Part shown: one piece after another, positions 8,491-17,324 of the stretch | Position numbering within the stretch: the stretch's first letter is position 1 | Layout: the number at the start of each line of letters is the position of its first letter | DNA from: an uncultured Bacteroides sp. | Lineage (GTDB): Bacteria > Bacteroidota > Bacteroidia > Bacteroidales > Bacteroidaceae | Direction of reading: 5' to 3' | Assembly (NCBI GenBank): GCA_900552645.1 | Contig: USAN01000013.1 | Coordinates: forward strand, 1-57,273 | DNA length: 57,273 nucleotides | Position numbers and translations under genes: made by a program | The notes under the pieces: model-generated | The model's database searches: none | What the model was told of the DNA's origin: nothing | What the model saw: the letters and a program-made list of their open reading frames with translations, nothing else

Positions 8491-8528
8491 AAAAAGAGCA
8501 GTTTCAAAATATTGAAACTGCTCTTTTT
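8491..8528. terminator. Bidirectional terminator between hemW and glmM
   Basis: A 17-bp perfect stem (AAAAAGAGCAGTTTCAA with its complement, loop AATA) immediately after the hemW stop and 15 bp from the glmM stop. Confidence 0.9.
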
Positions 8529-8542
8529 AAAGTATCTATTTT

Positions 8543-9931
8543 TTATTTAGCCAAGCTATAAATAACATCCATTACCTTACATCCTATTTCATCAGCCTCT
8601 TCCATACTCTTGGCCTCTGAATACACACGTATTATAGGTTCGGTATTACTTTTGCGAAGATGTACCCACTTATCAGGAAAATCTATCTTGACTCCATCAA
8701 TATCATTTATATTTTCATCTTTGTAAAGCTCCTTAACCTTTTCAAGTATAGCATCAACATCTGTATCGGGTGTAAGATCAATTCTATTCTTTGCAATGAA
8801 ATATTCAGGATAAGTAGCACGCAGCTCACTTACCTTCTTGCCTTCGTGTGCCAAATGACTCAAGAAAAGAGCTATACCAACTAAAGCATCACGTCCATAA
8901 TGAGCTTCTGGATATATAACACCTCCATTACCCTCGCCACCTATCACAGCATTAGTCTGCTTCATCTTTGAAACCACATTAACCTCACCTACTGCAGATG
9001 CATTATATTCTTTGCCATATTTAGAAGTAACATCTCTTAGTGCACGAGTAGAGCTCAAATTAGATACCGTATTTCCAGGAGTATGTTTAAGTACATAATC
9101 TGCCACCGTTACCAACGTATACTCTTCTCCATACATTTTGCCATCCTCGCATATCATTGCTAGGCGATCTACATCAGGGTCTACTACAAAAGCGACATCA
9201 ATTCCGCCCTTCTTCATAAGTTTCATAATATCGCCCAGATTCTTTTCCAAAGGTTCCGGATTATGCTGAAAATTACCAGAGGGATCACAATAGAGTTCTT
9301 CAATATGCTTTACTCCAAGCCTTTTCAATAATACAGGAAGTATTATTCCACCTACCGAATTTACACAATCTATCGCAACACTAAAACCAGCTTTTCGGAT
9401 AGCCTCTACATCAACCAGCTTTAATGCCAGTACACTGTCTATATGTTTTTCGTTGTAAGTATCATCCTCTCTATAACTTCCAAGATCGTCTACCAATGCA
9501 TAGTCAAAACTCTCGTTGGCTGCAATCTTAAGAACCTCATTACCCTCTTCCTGATTCAGAAATTCACCATGCTCATTAAGAAGTTTAAGTGCATTCCACT
9601 GTTTCGGATTATGACTTGCAGTGATAATTATTCCCCCCTGAGCATTCTCCATAGTAACAGCAATTTCTGTAGTAGGCGTAGAAGCGAGACCGATGTTTAC
9701 TACATCGCACCCCATTCCCATCAGTGTACCGCAAACAATATTCTTTACCATGTCGCCCGAGATACGTGCATCGCGTCCGACTACAATCTTACATTTTTCG
9801 GCTTTACTGTTTCTCTTTATCAAGGTAGCATATGCCGATGTGAATTTTACTATATCCAGTGGGCTCAAGCCATCGCCTACCCCTCCTCCTATAGTTCCAC
9901 GAATGCCTGAAATTGATTTAATTAAGGTCAT
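8543..9931 (-). CDS. glmM: Phosphoglucosamine mutase
   Basis: Alpha-D-phosphohexomutase of 462 residues, probably converting glucosamine-6-phosphate to glucosamine-1-phosphate for peptidoglycan and lipid A. The catalytic phospho-serine is S106 (TASHNPKQWN). The metal-binding loop is DPDVDR, the sugar-binding loop GGEGNGGVIYP, and the phosphate-binding loop RKSNTEPIIRVYSEA. A generic phosphoglucomutase/phosphomannomutase role cannot be excluded from sequence alone. The start codon overlaps the stop of the upstream DUF4827 lipoprotein gene (TAATG), so the two are translationally coupled. Confidence 0.88.
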   Translation of the reverse strand: MTLIKSISGIRGTIGGGVGDGLSPLDIVKFTSAYATLIKRNSKAEKCKIVVGRDARISGDMVKNIVCGTLMGMGCDVVNIGLASTPTTEIAVTMENAQGGIIITASHNPKQWNALKLLNEHGEFLNQEEGNEVLKIAANESFDYALVDDLGSYREDDTYNEKHIDSVLALKLVDVEAIRKAGFSVAIDCVNSVGGIILPVLLKRLGVKHIEELYCDPSGNFQHNPEPLEKNLGDIMKLMKKGGIDVAFVVDPDVDRLAMICEDGKMYGEEYTLVTVADYVLKHTPGNTVSNLSSTRALRDVTSKYGKEYNASAVGEVNVVSKMKQTNAVIGGEGNGGVIYPEAHYGRDALVGIALFLSHLAHEGKKVSELRATYPEYFIAKNRIDLTPDTDVDAILEKVKELYKDENINDIDGVKIDFPDKWVHLRKSNTEPIIRVYSEAKSMEEADEIGCKVMDVIYSLAK

Positions 9932-10557
9932 TATTCTAATTGATATGTGATTTCATAAAAACAAGGGAATACACTTCCCGATGCAGTAATCTGTCCCTGG
10001 CTATGAGGAACTATAAGTTTAACTTTAGATCGTCCCGATATTTGGCGTCCTACCTTTATATAACTAAAAGGAAGTAACCATCCACCAGGAACTGCACTGC
10101 TGTAATAAGTACTCATGATACCGCTTATAAATGTACCCGAATAGCTATCTCCCGACTTAGTAAGTCTAAATTCATCGGGATGAGGAGAGAAATTTGAAAG
10201 TGTATTCAATGACAAAGTATCTGTAGTTCCGTCCGAAAGTATTTTTTCTTCAACGTATCTGGCAAGAATATTGTAACTACCATCCTCAAGGACTTCACCT
10301 TCGCCGCGCTTTACAATCTGCATGTATACACCTTTGTCAGGAATAAGTACATATTCATTCTTTTCAACATTTGTGACTGTATCCTGTTCCAGGAAAGTTT
10401 CAAGGCTTATTACATTTATGTTTTGTTTTTCTATGTAACGCTGAATGGCTTCTTTTTCTTCTTTTTTCATTTCAGCGTATGTTTTGCCGTTATTACATGA
10501 CTGGAATATCAATCCTAACAAAAAAACAGAGACAAACAGTATACTTATTTTCTTCAT
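9931..10557 (-). CDS. DUF4827 lipoprotein
   Basis: A 208-residue lipoprotein. The signal peptide MKKISILFVSVFLLGLIFQSC puts the lipidated cysteine at residue 21. A charged helix (about 28-45) follows, then a globular domain whose end (SSAVPGGWLLPFSYIKVG ... KVKLIVPHSQG ... FPCFYEITYQL) resembles the FKBP prolyl-isomerase fold without being a clear active enzyme. The family is restricted to Bacteroidota and annotated DUF4827. It sits in the cell envelope, outer-membrane leaflet not determined. It is coupled to glmM, which could hint at envelope synthesis, but no function is established. Confidence 0.85.
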   Translation of the reverse strand: MKKISILFVSVFLLGLIFQSCNNGKTYAEMKKEEKEAIQRYIEKQNINVISLETFLEQDTVTNVEKNEYVLIPDKGVYMQIVKRGEGEVLEDGSYNILARYVEEKILSDGTTDTLSLNTLSNFSPHPDEFRLTKSGDSYSGTFISGIMSTYYSSAVPGGWLLPFSYIKVGRQISGRSKVKLIVPHSQGQITASGSVFPCFYEITYQLE

Positions 10558-10580
10558 TATTATGATTTTATATTTATGGA

Positions 10581-10588
10581 CAAATGTA
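10581..10588 (-). promoter_or_regulatory. -7 element of the DUF4827-glmM unit
   Basis: TACATTTG (minus strand) fits TAnnTTTG and lies 24 bp upstream of the lipoprotein start. No clear -33 element. Confidence 0.5.
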
Positions 10589-10608
10589 GTAAATAGATAA
10601 TTAAATAA

Positions 10609-11649
10609 TTACTCTTTAACAGTTAATAAATCTTCATATTTCACCAAAGCTTGTCTAAATAGTGAAATAGCTTTTTCCATGGTATCATACACTTCGCCTC
10701 CAGATGCATTCAAATGACCTCCTCCGTTAAAGAATTCGGCAGCTACCTTGTTACATGGAAACTTACCTACCGATCTCAATGACACTTTTATCATATTTTT
10801 CTCAGTATCTTCTCGTAAAAACACAGTAAACTTTACATTTTTTATAGAAAGAGGTATATTTACAAATCCTTCTGTATCGCCCTTCACATATTTGAATTTG
10901 CTCTGTTCTTCTTTTGTAAGCCATATTAAAGCAGCATTAAACTTATCGAACACCTGCATTTTCTCGTACAGTACATATCCCATCATTTTCAATCGATCTT
11001 CCGAGTATGTATTGTAAACTTTACGATAAATCTCATCCTTATCTATTCCTTTAGAGAGAAGAGAGCTTATGATGTAATAAATTTCCTTATTATTAGAATT
11101 ATATGTAAATCCACCAGTATCGGTCATCATTCCTGTATATATACACTCGGCCCCTTCTATTGTCATCTCCTCAAAATCGCCCAAACGAGTTATCAGTCTG
11201 AATATAAGTTCTGAAGTAGAAGAGATTGGCGGATGCGATATTGTTATATCACAGAATGGTTCGGGATTAAGATGGTGATCTACCATCATTTTCCTGGCTT
11301 TCGAAGCGGAAACACAATCTTTTACTCCATCAATGCGCGATAGAGCATTAAAATCCAGACAACATATCACTTCGGCATCTTCTATCATCTTAGTGGCGAA
11401 ATTCTTATCTTTGTCATATCTAATTATCCTATCAGCTTCGGGCATCCATTTCAGGAAGTCAGGAAATGCATTAGGCACAACTATGTTTACCTTTTTGCCA
11501 TACGTTTTAAGAAAATGATATAATCCCAAAGATGAACCTATAGCATCACCATCCGGAGATACATGTGTAACAATTACAATCTTATTATATTTATCAAACC
11601 ACTCTTTAACTTTATCAATATTGGATTGGTCTATTATTTTTGAAAGCAT
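10609..11649 (-). CDS. nrnA: DHH-family nanoRNase / pAp phosphatase
   Basis: DHH/DHHA1 phosphoesterase of 346 residues that degrades 2-5-nt RNAs and may dephosphorylate 3'-phosphoadenosine 5'-phosphate. Metal ligands are visible: H29, D33 and D35 (THVSPDGDAIGSS), D99 (CLDFN), and D124-H125-H126 (VDHH). The DHHA1 substrate motif GGGHLNASGG lies near residue 320. Bacteroidota usually lack Orn, so this may be the main oligoribonuclease. It follows comEC on the same strand with a 49-bp gap containing a promoter-like element. Confidence 0.9.
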   Translation of the reverse strand: MLSKIIDQSNIDKVKEWFDKYNKIVIVTHVSPDGDAIGSSLGLYHFLKTYGKKVNIVVPNAFPDFLKWMPEADRIIRYDKDKNFATKMIEDAEVICCLDFNALSRIDGVKDCVSASKARKMMVDHHLNPEPFCDITISHPPISSTSELIFRLITRLGDFEEMTIEGAECIYTGMMTDTGGFTYNSNNKEIYYIISSLLSKGIDKDEIYRKVYNTYSEDRLKMMGYVLYEKMQVFDKFNAALIWLTKEEQSKFKYVKGDTEGFVNIPLSIKNVKFTVFLREDTEKNMIKVSLRSVGKFPCNKVAAEFFNGGGHLNASGGEVYDTMEKAISLFRQALVKYEDLLTVKE

Positions 11650-11673
11650 ATAGTTTATAAATTATTTAGTCGG

Positions 11674-11681
11674 CAAAAATA
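11674..11681 (-). promoter_or_regulatory. -7 element of nrnA
   Basis: TATTTTTG (minus strand) fits TAnnTTTG and lies 24 bp before the start. The -33 is not convincing. Confidence 0.45.
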
Positions 11682-11698
11682 CAAATTTATTTATTCAT

Positions 11699-13741
11699 TT
11701 AAATAATAATCTTATAATAACCTTGTTGGGAAAGGTCAATATATTCAATTCCAAGTTCATCACACTCTTTCCTGTAATCTTCCAGCCGTGTAGCACTAAG
11801 TCTGGAATCAAGTATAATTTTTTTTATATAAAATACCTTTTGCAGAGATGTTATCGAGTCATAATATCTATAGTTTATATACATATAATCTATATTCATA
11901 GGTAACGGTGCCATACGCATACGCCATCTATTATCGTACACTACACAGAAATTCATACCGCGCCATCTAACAATTCCCTCTTTAGATACTATTTTATCAT
12001 CATTATAAGAATCTATTACAGTTATCTTATCCAATTTATTTTTGTTCACATATTCCTTTACACTATAATGAATATCATTCATCTCCTTTTCATCTATAGC
12101 AGTTGTCAAATAATTCCTACCATCGTTTTCTATAAAATGGAATGCACTATTGCCAGCATTTTTATACACCACAGCATGCGGTAGTAATCTAGATTCAACC
12201 CTATTTACAGCCAGAAGTAAAGAAAAACAAGAAGCCACCCCTATAAATATCAAAATAAAGACCCTCTTTCTATACATTAACCACAGCATAGCACACAATG
12301 CAACAATATAAAATAGAATCAGCTCGGCTACAGATATGCTAACCCCCTCAATCACCGCGAAAGGAAGAGAACTTATATTATGAGTAAGCCAATTCTGAAC
12401 ACTCAACAATAAACTCAACATATAATGTAATCCAGCAAAAGGTACTACAAACGATATAAATGTAAAAATCATAATAAGCATTACAAGAAAAGATGAAAAT
12501 ATATTCGATATGAAAAAAACAACCGAGAAGTTCGAAAAGTAATATATAACCAACGGAGCTGTACCTATCTGCGCTGCAACAGACACTGAAATAATTCCAT
12601 ATATTTTTCGTATGATATAATTATTAAAACTGAACAATTTGAAAAATGGGCGAGACAGCAACAGTATAGAAATAACGGCCATATAAGACAGCTGAAATCC
12701 CACATCAAAAAGATAGAAAGGATTATAAATCAGCATAACCATTCCCGATACAAAAACAAGATTAATACCATTCCTCTTCTCTTTTCCCAACAAGGTAATT
12801 TCAAGTAGCAAACACATAATCACGGCCCTTACCAACGAGGCCGAAAGTCCACCCACAAAAGCAAAAGTACACAGTACTGCAGCTATAATAAAGAATCGAA
12901 CCATTCTAAATGCAAACCTTCTCTTCATAAATCCAAGAAGCAAATCCAATATCATAAGTAGCATTCCAATATGCATGCCCGACAAGGCAAGAATATGTGA
13001 TAATCCGGCATTCGAATAATCACTTTTCATCTCATCAGTAAGATAACTCTTCTTGCCAACTGTAATAGCCGACAACAGCGCCAAAGACTCATCTTTAATA
13101 TTCCACTCCTTATACTTTTCAACAATTTTACTGCGAAGTAACATAGCATTTTCCTTAAAAGACAATGATTCTGCACTCTTCAATAAACACATTTCTCCTT
13201 CCGACAAGAAAACAGTGCCCGAAATGCCATTATGATATAAATAAGATTTATAATCAAACTCGTATGGATTACCGTTATTTTTAGGCAATTTTATTCTACC
13301 ATAGAAAAGTATCTCATCACCCGGTCTCAATTCTCGCACTATCGAATCGTTTGCTGTATTACAAAGAATGCTTCTGTCCTCAACATAAATAATAAAACGG
13401 TTATACTTATCCTTCCTTTCAGGTTCATCACCCACTACCCCCTTATACACATTACATTCATTAGACCATTCCGTCCTCACTTCATTCCATTTAATAGATG
13501 TTGCCATACTACCTACAGTAAATGCAAACATCATAGCAAATATCCCGAATAAGTTTTTAAATTTATCAACTCGACTTCTAAACAATGCCAAACATATTAA
13601 CAGCAATATTCCCAAAGCAACAATATGCCATTCAATAAACCCATCAGGCTGCATAAATGTGTCAGAAAAAAATATCCCGACTGCAATACAAATTGCAAGT
13701 CGGGACATTGGTGATAAAAATATCTTTTCTGCACTCACCAT
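11699..13741 (-). CDS. comEC: ComEC/Rec2-family membrane protein lacking the metallo-beta-lactamase domain
   Basis: Polytopic inner-membrane protein of 680 residues. It has two or three N-terminal helices, an OB-like soluble region (about 85-190), and the Competence domain. That domain carries the signature NAGLSHILALSGMHIG near residue 250, followed by many helices to about residue 500. The C-terminus (about 510-680) is soluble but has no HxHxDH zinc motif, so the MBL nuclease domain of Bacillus ComEC is missing or replaced, as seen in several Bacteroidota homologues. The family moves single-stranded DNA across the inner membrane during uptake. Whether this organism is competent is unknown. 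It lies 11 bp after rpe and is probably co-transcribed with it. Confidence 0.85.
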   Translation of the reverse strand: MVSAEKIFLSPMSRLAICIAVGIFFSDTFMQPDGFIEWHIVALGILLLICLALFRSRVDKFKNLFGIFAMMFAFTVGSMATSIKWNEVRTEWSNECNVYKGVVGDEPERKDKYNRFIIYVEDRSILCNTANDSIVRELRPGDEILFYGRIKLPKNNGNPYEFDYKSYLYHNGISGTVFLSEGEMCLLKSAESLSFKENAMLLRSKIVEKYKEWNIKDESLALLSAITVGKKSYLTDEMKSDYSNAGLSHILALSGMHIGMLLMILDLLLGFMKRRFAFRMVRFFIIAAVLCTFAFVGGLSASLVRAVIMCLLLEITLLGKEKRNGINLVFVSGMVMLIYNPFYLFDVGFQLSYMAVISILLLSRPFFKLFSFNNYIIRKIYGIISVSVAAQIGTAPLVIYYFSNFSVVFFISNIFSSFLVMLIMIFTFISFVVPFAGLHYMLSLLLSVQNWLTHNISSLPFAVIEGVSISVAELILFYIVALCAMLWLMYRKRVFILIFIGVASCFSLLLAVNRVESRLLPHAVVYKNAGNSAFHFIENDGRNYLTTAIDEKEMNDIHYSVKEYVNKNKLDKITVIDSYNDDKIVSKEGIVRWRGMNFCVVYDNRWRMRMAPLPMNIDYMYINYRYYDSITSLQKVFYIKKIILDSRLSATRLEDYRKECDELGIEYIDLSQQGYYKIII

Positions 13742-13752
13742 AATTCCGGAAA

Positions 13753-14406
13753 TTAAAGTTGCTTCATTCTATGAATCATATCAACCATATCTGGCGCCTT
13801 GAAGATTGAGTTCCCAGCCACAAGCACGTCTGCCCCTGCCTCTACAAGTCTTTTTCCAGTCTCGAGATTAACACCTCCGTCAATCTCTATCAAAGCATGC
13901 GAGTTTGTACGATATATAAGTTCACGAAGTTCTTTTACCTTCTCGATAGTATGAGTTATAAACTTCTGCCCTCCAAATCCCGGATTTACACTCATAAGAA
14001 GAACCATATCCACATCTGCTATAATATCTTCGAGCATGAATACCGGTGTTCCGGGATTAAGAGTTACTGCCGCCTTCATTCCTGCATCTTTAATTTGTTG
14101 AATTACACGATGAATATGAGGGCACGCTTCATAATGCACATTCATCATCATAGTTCCTAAATCCCTTACCTCATTAATGAATTTTTCAGGGTTTACAATC
14201 ATCAGATGCACATCCAACGGTTTCTTGCATAACTTTGCAACATATTCCAGCACAGGGAATCCAAATGAAATATTAGGGACAAAAACTCCATCCATAATAT
14301 CAATATGCAGCCAGTCAGCCTCACTATTATTTATCTTATTGATATCCTCTTCCAGATTACCAAAATTGGCCGACAACAAGGAAGGTGAAATGATAGGGTT
14401 AGCCAT
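13753..14406 (-). CDS. rpe: Ribulose-phosphate 3-epimerase
   Basis: TIM-barrel epimerase of 217 residues, interconverting ribulose-5-phosphate and xylulose-5-phosphate in the pentose phosphate pathway. It carries the metal and active-site motifs WLHIDIMDGVFVPNISFG, DVHLMIVNPEKF, VNPGFGGQKF and EIDGGVN. The C-terminal phosphate-binding loop reads AGNSIFKA. It is transcribed ahead of comEC with an 11-bp gap, and a TATCTTTG promoter element lies just upstream. Confidence 0.95.
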   Translation of the reverse strand: MANPIISPSLLSANFGNLEEDINKINNSEADWLHIDIMDGVFVPNISFGFPVLEYVAKLCKKPLDVHLMIVNPEKFINEVRDLGTMMMNVHYEACPHIHRVIQQIKDAGMKAAVTLNPGTPVFMLEDIIADVDMVLLMSVNPGFGGQKFITHTIEKVKELRELIYRTNSHALIEIDGGVNLETGKRLVEAGADVLVAGNSIFKAPDMVDMIHRMKQL

Positions 14407-14433
14407 AATTTTATATCTTTTAAAAACTTAGAA

Positions 14434-14441
14434 CAAAGATA
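14434..14441 (-). promoter_or_regulatory. -7 element of rpe-comEC
   Basis: TATCTTTG (minus strand) fits TAnnTTTG and lies 27 bp upstream of rpe. Confidence 0.55.
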
Positions 14442-14477
14442 ATACTATTTCGTTACAGCCTCCTTATAAATTATCAA

Positions 14478-15776
14478 TTATTTAGATAAAGAGAATCTCA
14501 CTCCCAGCTGAAGATTAAAGTTAAATGGCTTTTCTTTACGTATTGTCTGCACTTTACTGCCATCGTCAAAGTAGTACACAACTCCGGGTTCTGCATATAT
14601 ACCAAATCTGTCCGTTACATTTAATTGTGCGCCAACAGTAGCCCCAACCGACCATTGCAGTTTTTTTATCTTCAAGTCTTCCTTCTCGGACGAAGTAATA
14701 TCTTCGGCACCATAATAAAGAGTTTCCAGTTTACCCGATATACACTTTTCCACCTCACCTCCGGCCGAAGCATAAAGTGATACAAGCTTATTTTTCCATA
14801 TATTTCTCTTTATTCTCACAGGAATACCAATATAATTAAGAGTCTGTTCTTCCTTATAATAAGCCTCCTCTCCTCCCGATTTCAGCGATGAAGAAAGATA
14901 AGTATAATTAACTCCACTCTCTAATGCCCAATTCTTATCAATATCAAAATCTACGGTAATTCCAAACGTAACAGGCATCTTATGCTTTATATCCGAATTA
15001 ACCTTATTAGTTCCCAGATTACTAAGTACCACCTGACTGTAAGGACTATTATCTTTATAAGAATTAAGTTCCGAGCTACTCACAGCAGCATCATTGCTTG
15101 CAGCATAATCGCTTCTAGTAATACTTCTTAATCTTCCATAGCCACCATAGCTTGATGAATAATTCGATGTCACGCCACCTCCATTCACTCCTATGCGCCA
15201 GTTACGTTCTGTAGTTTTTGGCGAAGCCTTGAAATCAAACTTCTTTTTTGCCGTTCTATAATTAACGTTATCATTACTTTCGGTTCTCTTTTCAGGCTCT
15301 TTAACTACCGTTTCCTCTATTACATCCTTACTACTATTTGTTGTTTCATTCTTTTTATCAGTCCACATATTGTCGGGGACTTCCCTCTTTGAAGATTTCG
15401 CAATACATTTTTCAGTTTTCGCTACCACTGCAAGCCTATTATCTACAGTATTTTCATTTTGTTGAGCAACACCTACCGTTGTTTTCTTTGTAAGCACGTC
15501 ATTGTTTCCAATATTTTCATTAATTCTCGATACAACCTCACGGTTACTCTTTATATAATCTGCCGAAGAAGAGTCCCATAACAGTACAGTCACGGAAGAG
15601 GCTATACACACTGCAGCAAAAGCAGCTATACTCTGCCATTTGCGCCATAATGGAATAACCTTTGGAGTAAGATCCTTTTCAATCCTATTCCATAGGTCAT
15701 CAGGTACAGGTTCGGAATAATCCTTCATCTGTTCGCGCAATGATTTTAACCATTTATCCTTTTCTTCCATCTTCAT
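14478..15776 (-). CDS. Putative transmembrane anti-sigma factor with C-terminal beta-barrel-like domain
   Basis: A 432-residue protein overlapping the sigma gene by 23 bp. Residues 1-45 are charged and cytoplasmic-like (LKSLREQMKDYSEPVPDDLWNRIEKDL), as in Bacteroidota anti-sigma or sigma-partner proteins. A single TM helix follows (about 47-66), then a polar low-complexity linker (about 70-190). The C-terminal part (about 190-432) has alternating beta-strands like an outer-membrane PorT/OmpA-type barrel (ALESGVNYTYLSSS, GIPVRIKRNIW, SVGATVGAQLNV, FGIYAEPGVVYYF), ending FNLQLGVRFSLSK. This unusual layout suggests an inner-membrane sigma regulator with a periplasm-spanning barrel or sensor. The function is inferred from operon structure and topology. 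An alternative start is the Met two codons downstream. Confidence 0.65.
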   Translation of the reverse strand: MKMEEKDKWLKSLREQMKDYSEPVPDDLWNRIEKDLTPKVIPLWRKWQSIAAFAAVCIASSVTVLLWDSSSADYIKSNREVVSRINENIGNNDVLTKKTTVGVAQQNENTVDNRLAVVAKTEKCIAKSSKREVPDNMWTDKKNETTNSSKDVIEETVVKEPEKRTESNDNVNYRTAKKKFDFKASPKTTERNWRIGVNGGGVTSNYSSSYGGYGRLRSITRSDYAASNDAAVSSSELNSYKDNSPYSQVVLSNLGTNKVNSDIKHKMPVTFGITVDFDIDKNWALESGVNYTYLSSSLKSGGEEAYYKEEQTLNYIGIPVRIKRNIWKNKLVSLYASAGGEVEKCISGKLETLYYGAEDITSSEKEDLKIKKLQWSVGATVGAQLNVTDRFGIYAEPGVVYYFDDGSKVQTIRKEKPFNFNLQLGVRFSLSK

Positions 15777-16311
15777 TCTTTCTATATTCTTGTACCTTCT
15801 TCATCAGTAAAGTTTTGGCTCTATAAAACTGTGAAGAAGATGTACGTTCTGTTATCCCTAATAAACTACCAATCTCTTTATGACTTTTTTCCTCGAAAAC
15901 ATACAGGTTAAAAACAGTTCTGTATCCATCTGGCAATTCCTTTACAAATTCCATAATCTTTGCCGGTGAAATGTTTGCGAAATCGTCATCATCCTCATCT
16001 GCCATATCCGGCAATTCCTCCACTAATATCTCATTATTATCATGTCCTTTTTTCCTTAAGAAAGTCAGCGCCTCATTAATCATAACTCTTGTAAGCCATG
16101 CCCTAAGCGAACCTTCTCCACGGTAAGTAAATTTATCCAGCGATCTAAAAATATTTATAAATCCATCGTGCAATATATCCTGTGCTACCTCTCGATCCGT
16201 TACATATCTTATACAAATGCCCATCAATTGGTGCGCATACTGCTCATACAATTGCTTGCGTGCGACATTGTCACATTTAAGACAACGCCTAACAAGTTCC
16301 TGTTCATTCAT
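15754..16311 (-). CDS. ECF-type RNA polymerase sigma factor
   Basis: Sigma-70 family protein of 185 residues. Region 2 is visible (LYEQYAHQLMGICIRYVTDREVAQDILHDGFINIFRSLDKF), followed by GSLRAWLTRVMINEALTFLRKK. Region 4 has its helix-turn-helix in PDGYRTVFNLYVFEEKSHKEIGSLLGITERTSSSQFYRAK. I took the ATG at 16311 (MNEQELVRRC), because the upstream alternative is a GTG six codons earlier. The downstream overlapping gene is probably its anti-sigma partner. A NigD-like lipoprotein is transcribed divergently. The binding site is unknown; a near-perfect 13-bp inverted repeat in the divergent region is a candidate regulatory site. Confidence 0.9.
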   Translation of the reverse strand: MNEQELVRRCLKCDNVARKQLYEQYAHQLMGICIRYVTDREVAQDILHDGFINIFRSLDKFTYRGEGSLRAWLTRVMINEALTFLRKKGHDNNEILVEELPDMADEDDDDFANISPAKIMEFVKELPDGYRTVFNLYVFEEKSHKEIGSLLGITERTSSSQFYRAKTLLMKKVQEYRKNEDGRKG

Positions 16312-16407
16312 ATATTTATTAACTAACACGTGTGTTTTACCTATTAAATGATTAGAGTTCGAAAATACTGCTTACATTTCTAATATTTTTTTCATTAACT
16401 AGTTTTA

Positions 16408-16454
16408 ACAATGAATAATGCAGTAAAAGACAAACAATCACATTTATTCATTGT
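16408..16454. promoter_or_regulatory. 13-bp imperfect inverted repeat in the sigma/NigD divergent region
   Basis: ACAATGAATAATG (16408-16420) is mirrored by CATTTATTCATTGT (16441-16454), differing by one inserted T, across a 20-bp centre. It ends 20 bp before the NigD-like start. It could be an operator or a leader hairpin. Confidence 0.4.
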
Positions 16455-16474
16455 AACTACAAAACAAGAACTAT

Positions 16475-17236
16475 ATGAAAAAAATTAGACACTTTATTTT
16501 TGCAGCAGCAGTAATGGCTTTATCTCCTATTATGCAATCATGCCTTGACGATGACGATTCTACTCCTTATTATTCTGAACTTGGTACAGTTATAAGTAAT
16601 TCGGAAAATAATAAATCTCAAGTAAAAGGAGACGAATATGGAATTTCTACAATTACCAACCGAGACATTCTTAAGTCATTTAAAGTAGACAGCGTAGGAC
16701 AAAGAATGCTGTATACATTTGTTGAAGACAAAAACAACGACAAAGATAGAGTAGACTCAGAAGTATCAAAGCAAAATATAAGAATATACGATATATATAA
16801 AGTCTTAACCAAGAAAATGAACGTTCTTGATAAAGACACCGAAGAAGATATATACGGAGACGATCCAATAGCAATTACAGCTAAATACGTAAGCGAGGCT
16901 CACCTAAATATCCGATTTCAGGTAAGAGGTTCAAATTCTAACATTCGTCACCGCATAAGCCTTGTAGGTACACCCGATGCTGCACCAAATGCAGATGGCG
17001 TACTAAATCTAGAATTCCGTCACAACGACGAAGGCGACAGTCCTTACGAAATTAAATGGGGTTTTGTATCTTTCACACTCGAAAGCATACCAGGTTACAC
17101 CGAAGGAACCCTAAAGAAAATAATACTTAGCTACAATTCTTTTAACGAGAAACAAGAGAAAACTGAAATAGATATAGAGAAAAAGGATGAGACATCCTTT
17201 AAAATCAAAGATTTCCCCAACACAAAAACTAAATGA
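16475..17236 (+). CDS. NigD-like surface lipoprotein
   Basis: Lipoprotein of 253 residues matching the NigD-like family of Bacteroidota (N-terminal OB-like, C-terminal beta domain). The signal peptide runs to the lipidated C23 (PIMQSC). It is followed at once by LDDDDS, an acidic cluster like the export signal that sends Bacteroides lipoproteins to the cell surface. The body is polar and strand-rich (AKYVSEAHLNIRFQV, SPYEIKWGFVSFTL). NigD-like proteins are named from a gene next to a bacteriocin-type gene, but their role is unsettled. It is divergent from the sigma/anti-sigma pair and may be in its regulon (inference). A strong terminator follows. Confidence 0.8.
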   Translation: MKKIRHFIFAAAVMALSPIMQSCLDDDDSTPYYSELGTVISNSENNKSQVKGDEYGISTITNRDILKSFKVDSVGQRMLYTFVEDKNNDKDRVDSEVSKQNIRIYDIYKVLTKKMNVLDKDTEEDIYGDDPIAITAKYVSEAHLNIRFQVRGSNSNIRHRISLVGTPDAAPNADGVLNLEFRHNDEGDSPYEIKWGFVSFTLESIPGYTEGTLKKIILSYNSFNEKQEKTEIDIEKKDETSFKIKDFPNTKTK

Positions 17237-17245
17237 TGACTGGAG

Positions 17246-17277
17246 TAACCGCGCCCAATAAAATGAAGGCGCGGTTA
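17246..17277 (+). terminator. Terminator of the NigD-like gene
   Basis: Perfect 10-bp GC-rich stem TAACCGCGCC/GGCGCGGTTA followed by a T-run on the plus strand. It begins 10 bp after the stop. Confidence 0.9.
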
Positions 17278-17324
17278 TTTTTTTAACAAAGAGTTTGTAT
17301 CACAAGTTTAGTCCGACTCTAATT

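Noticed and set aside
14478..17236. Mobile element carrying the sigma/NigD module
   Set aside because: No integrase, transposase, direct repeats or compositional change were seen at its edges.
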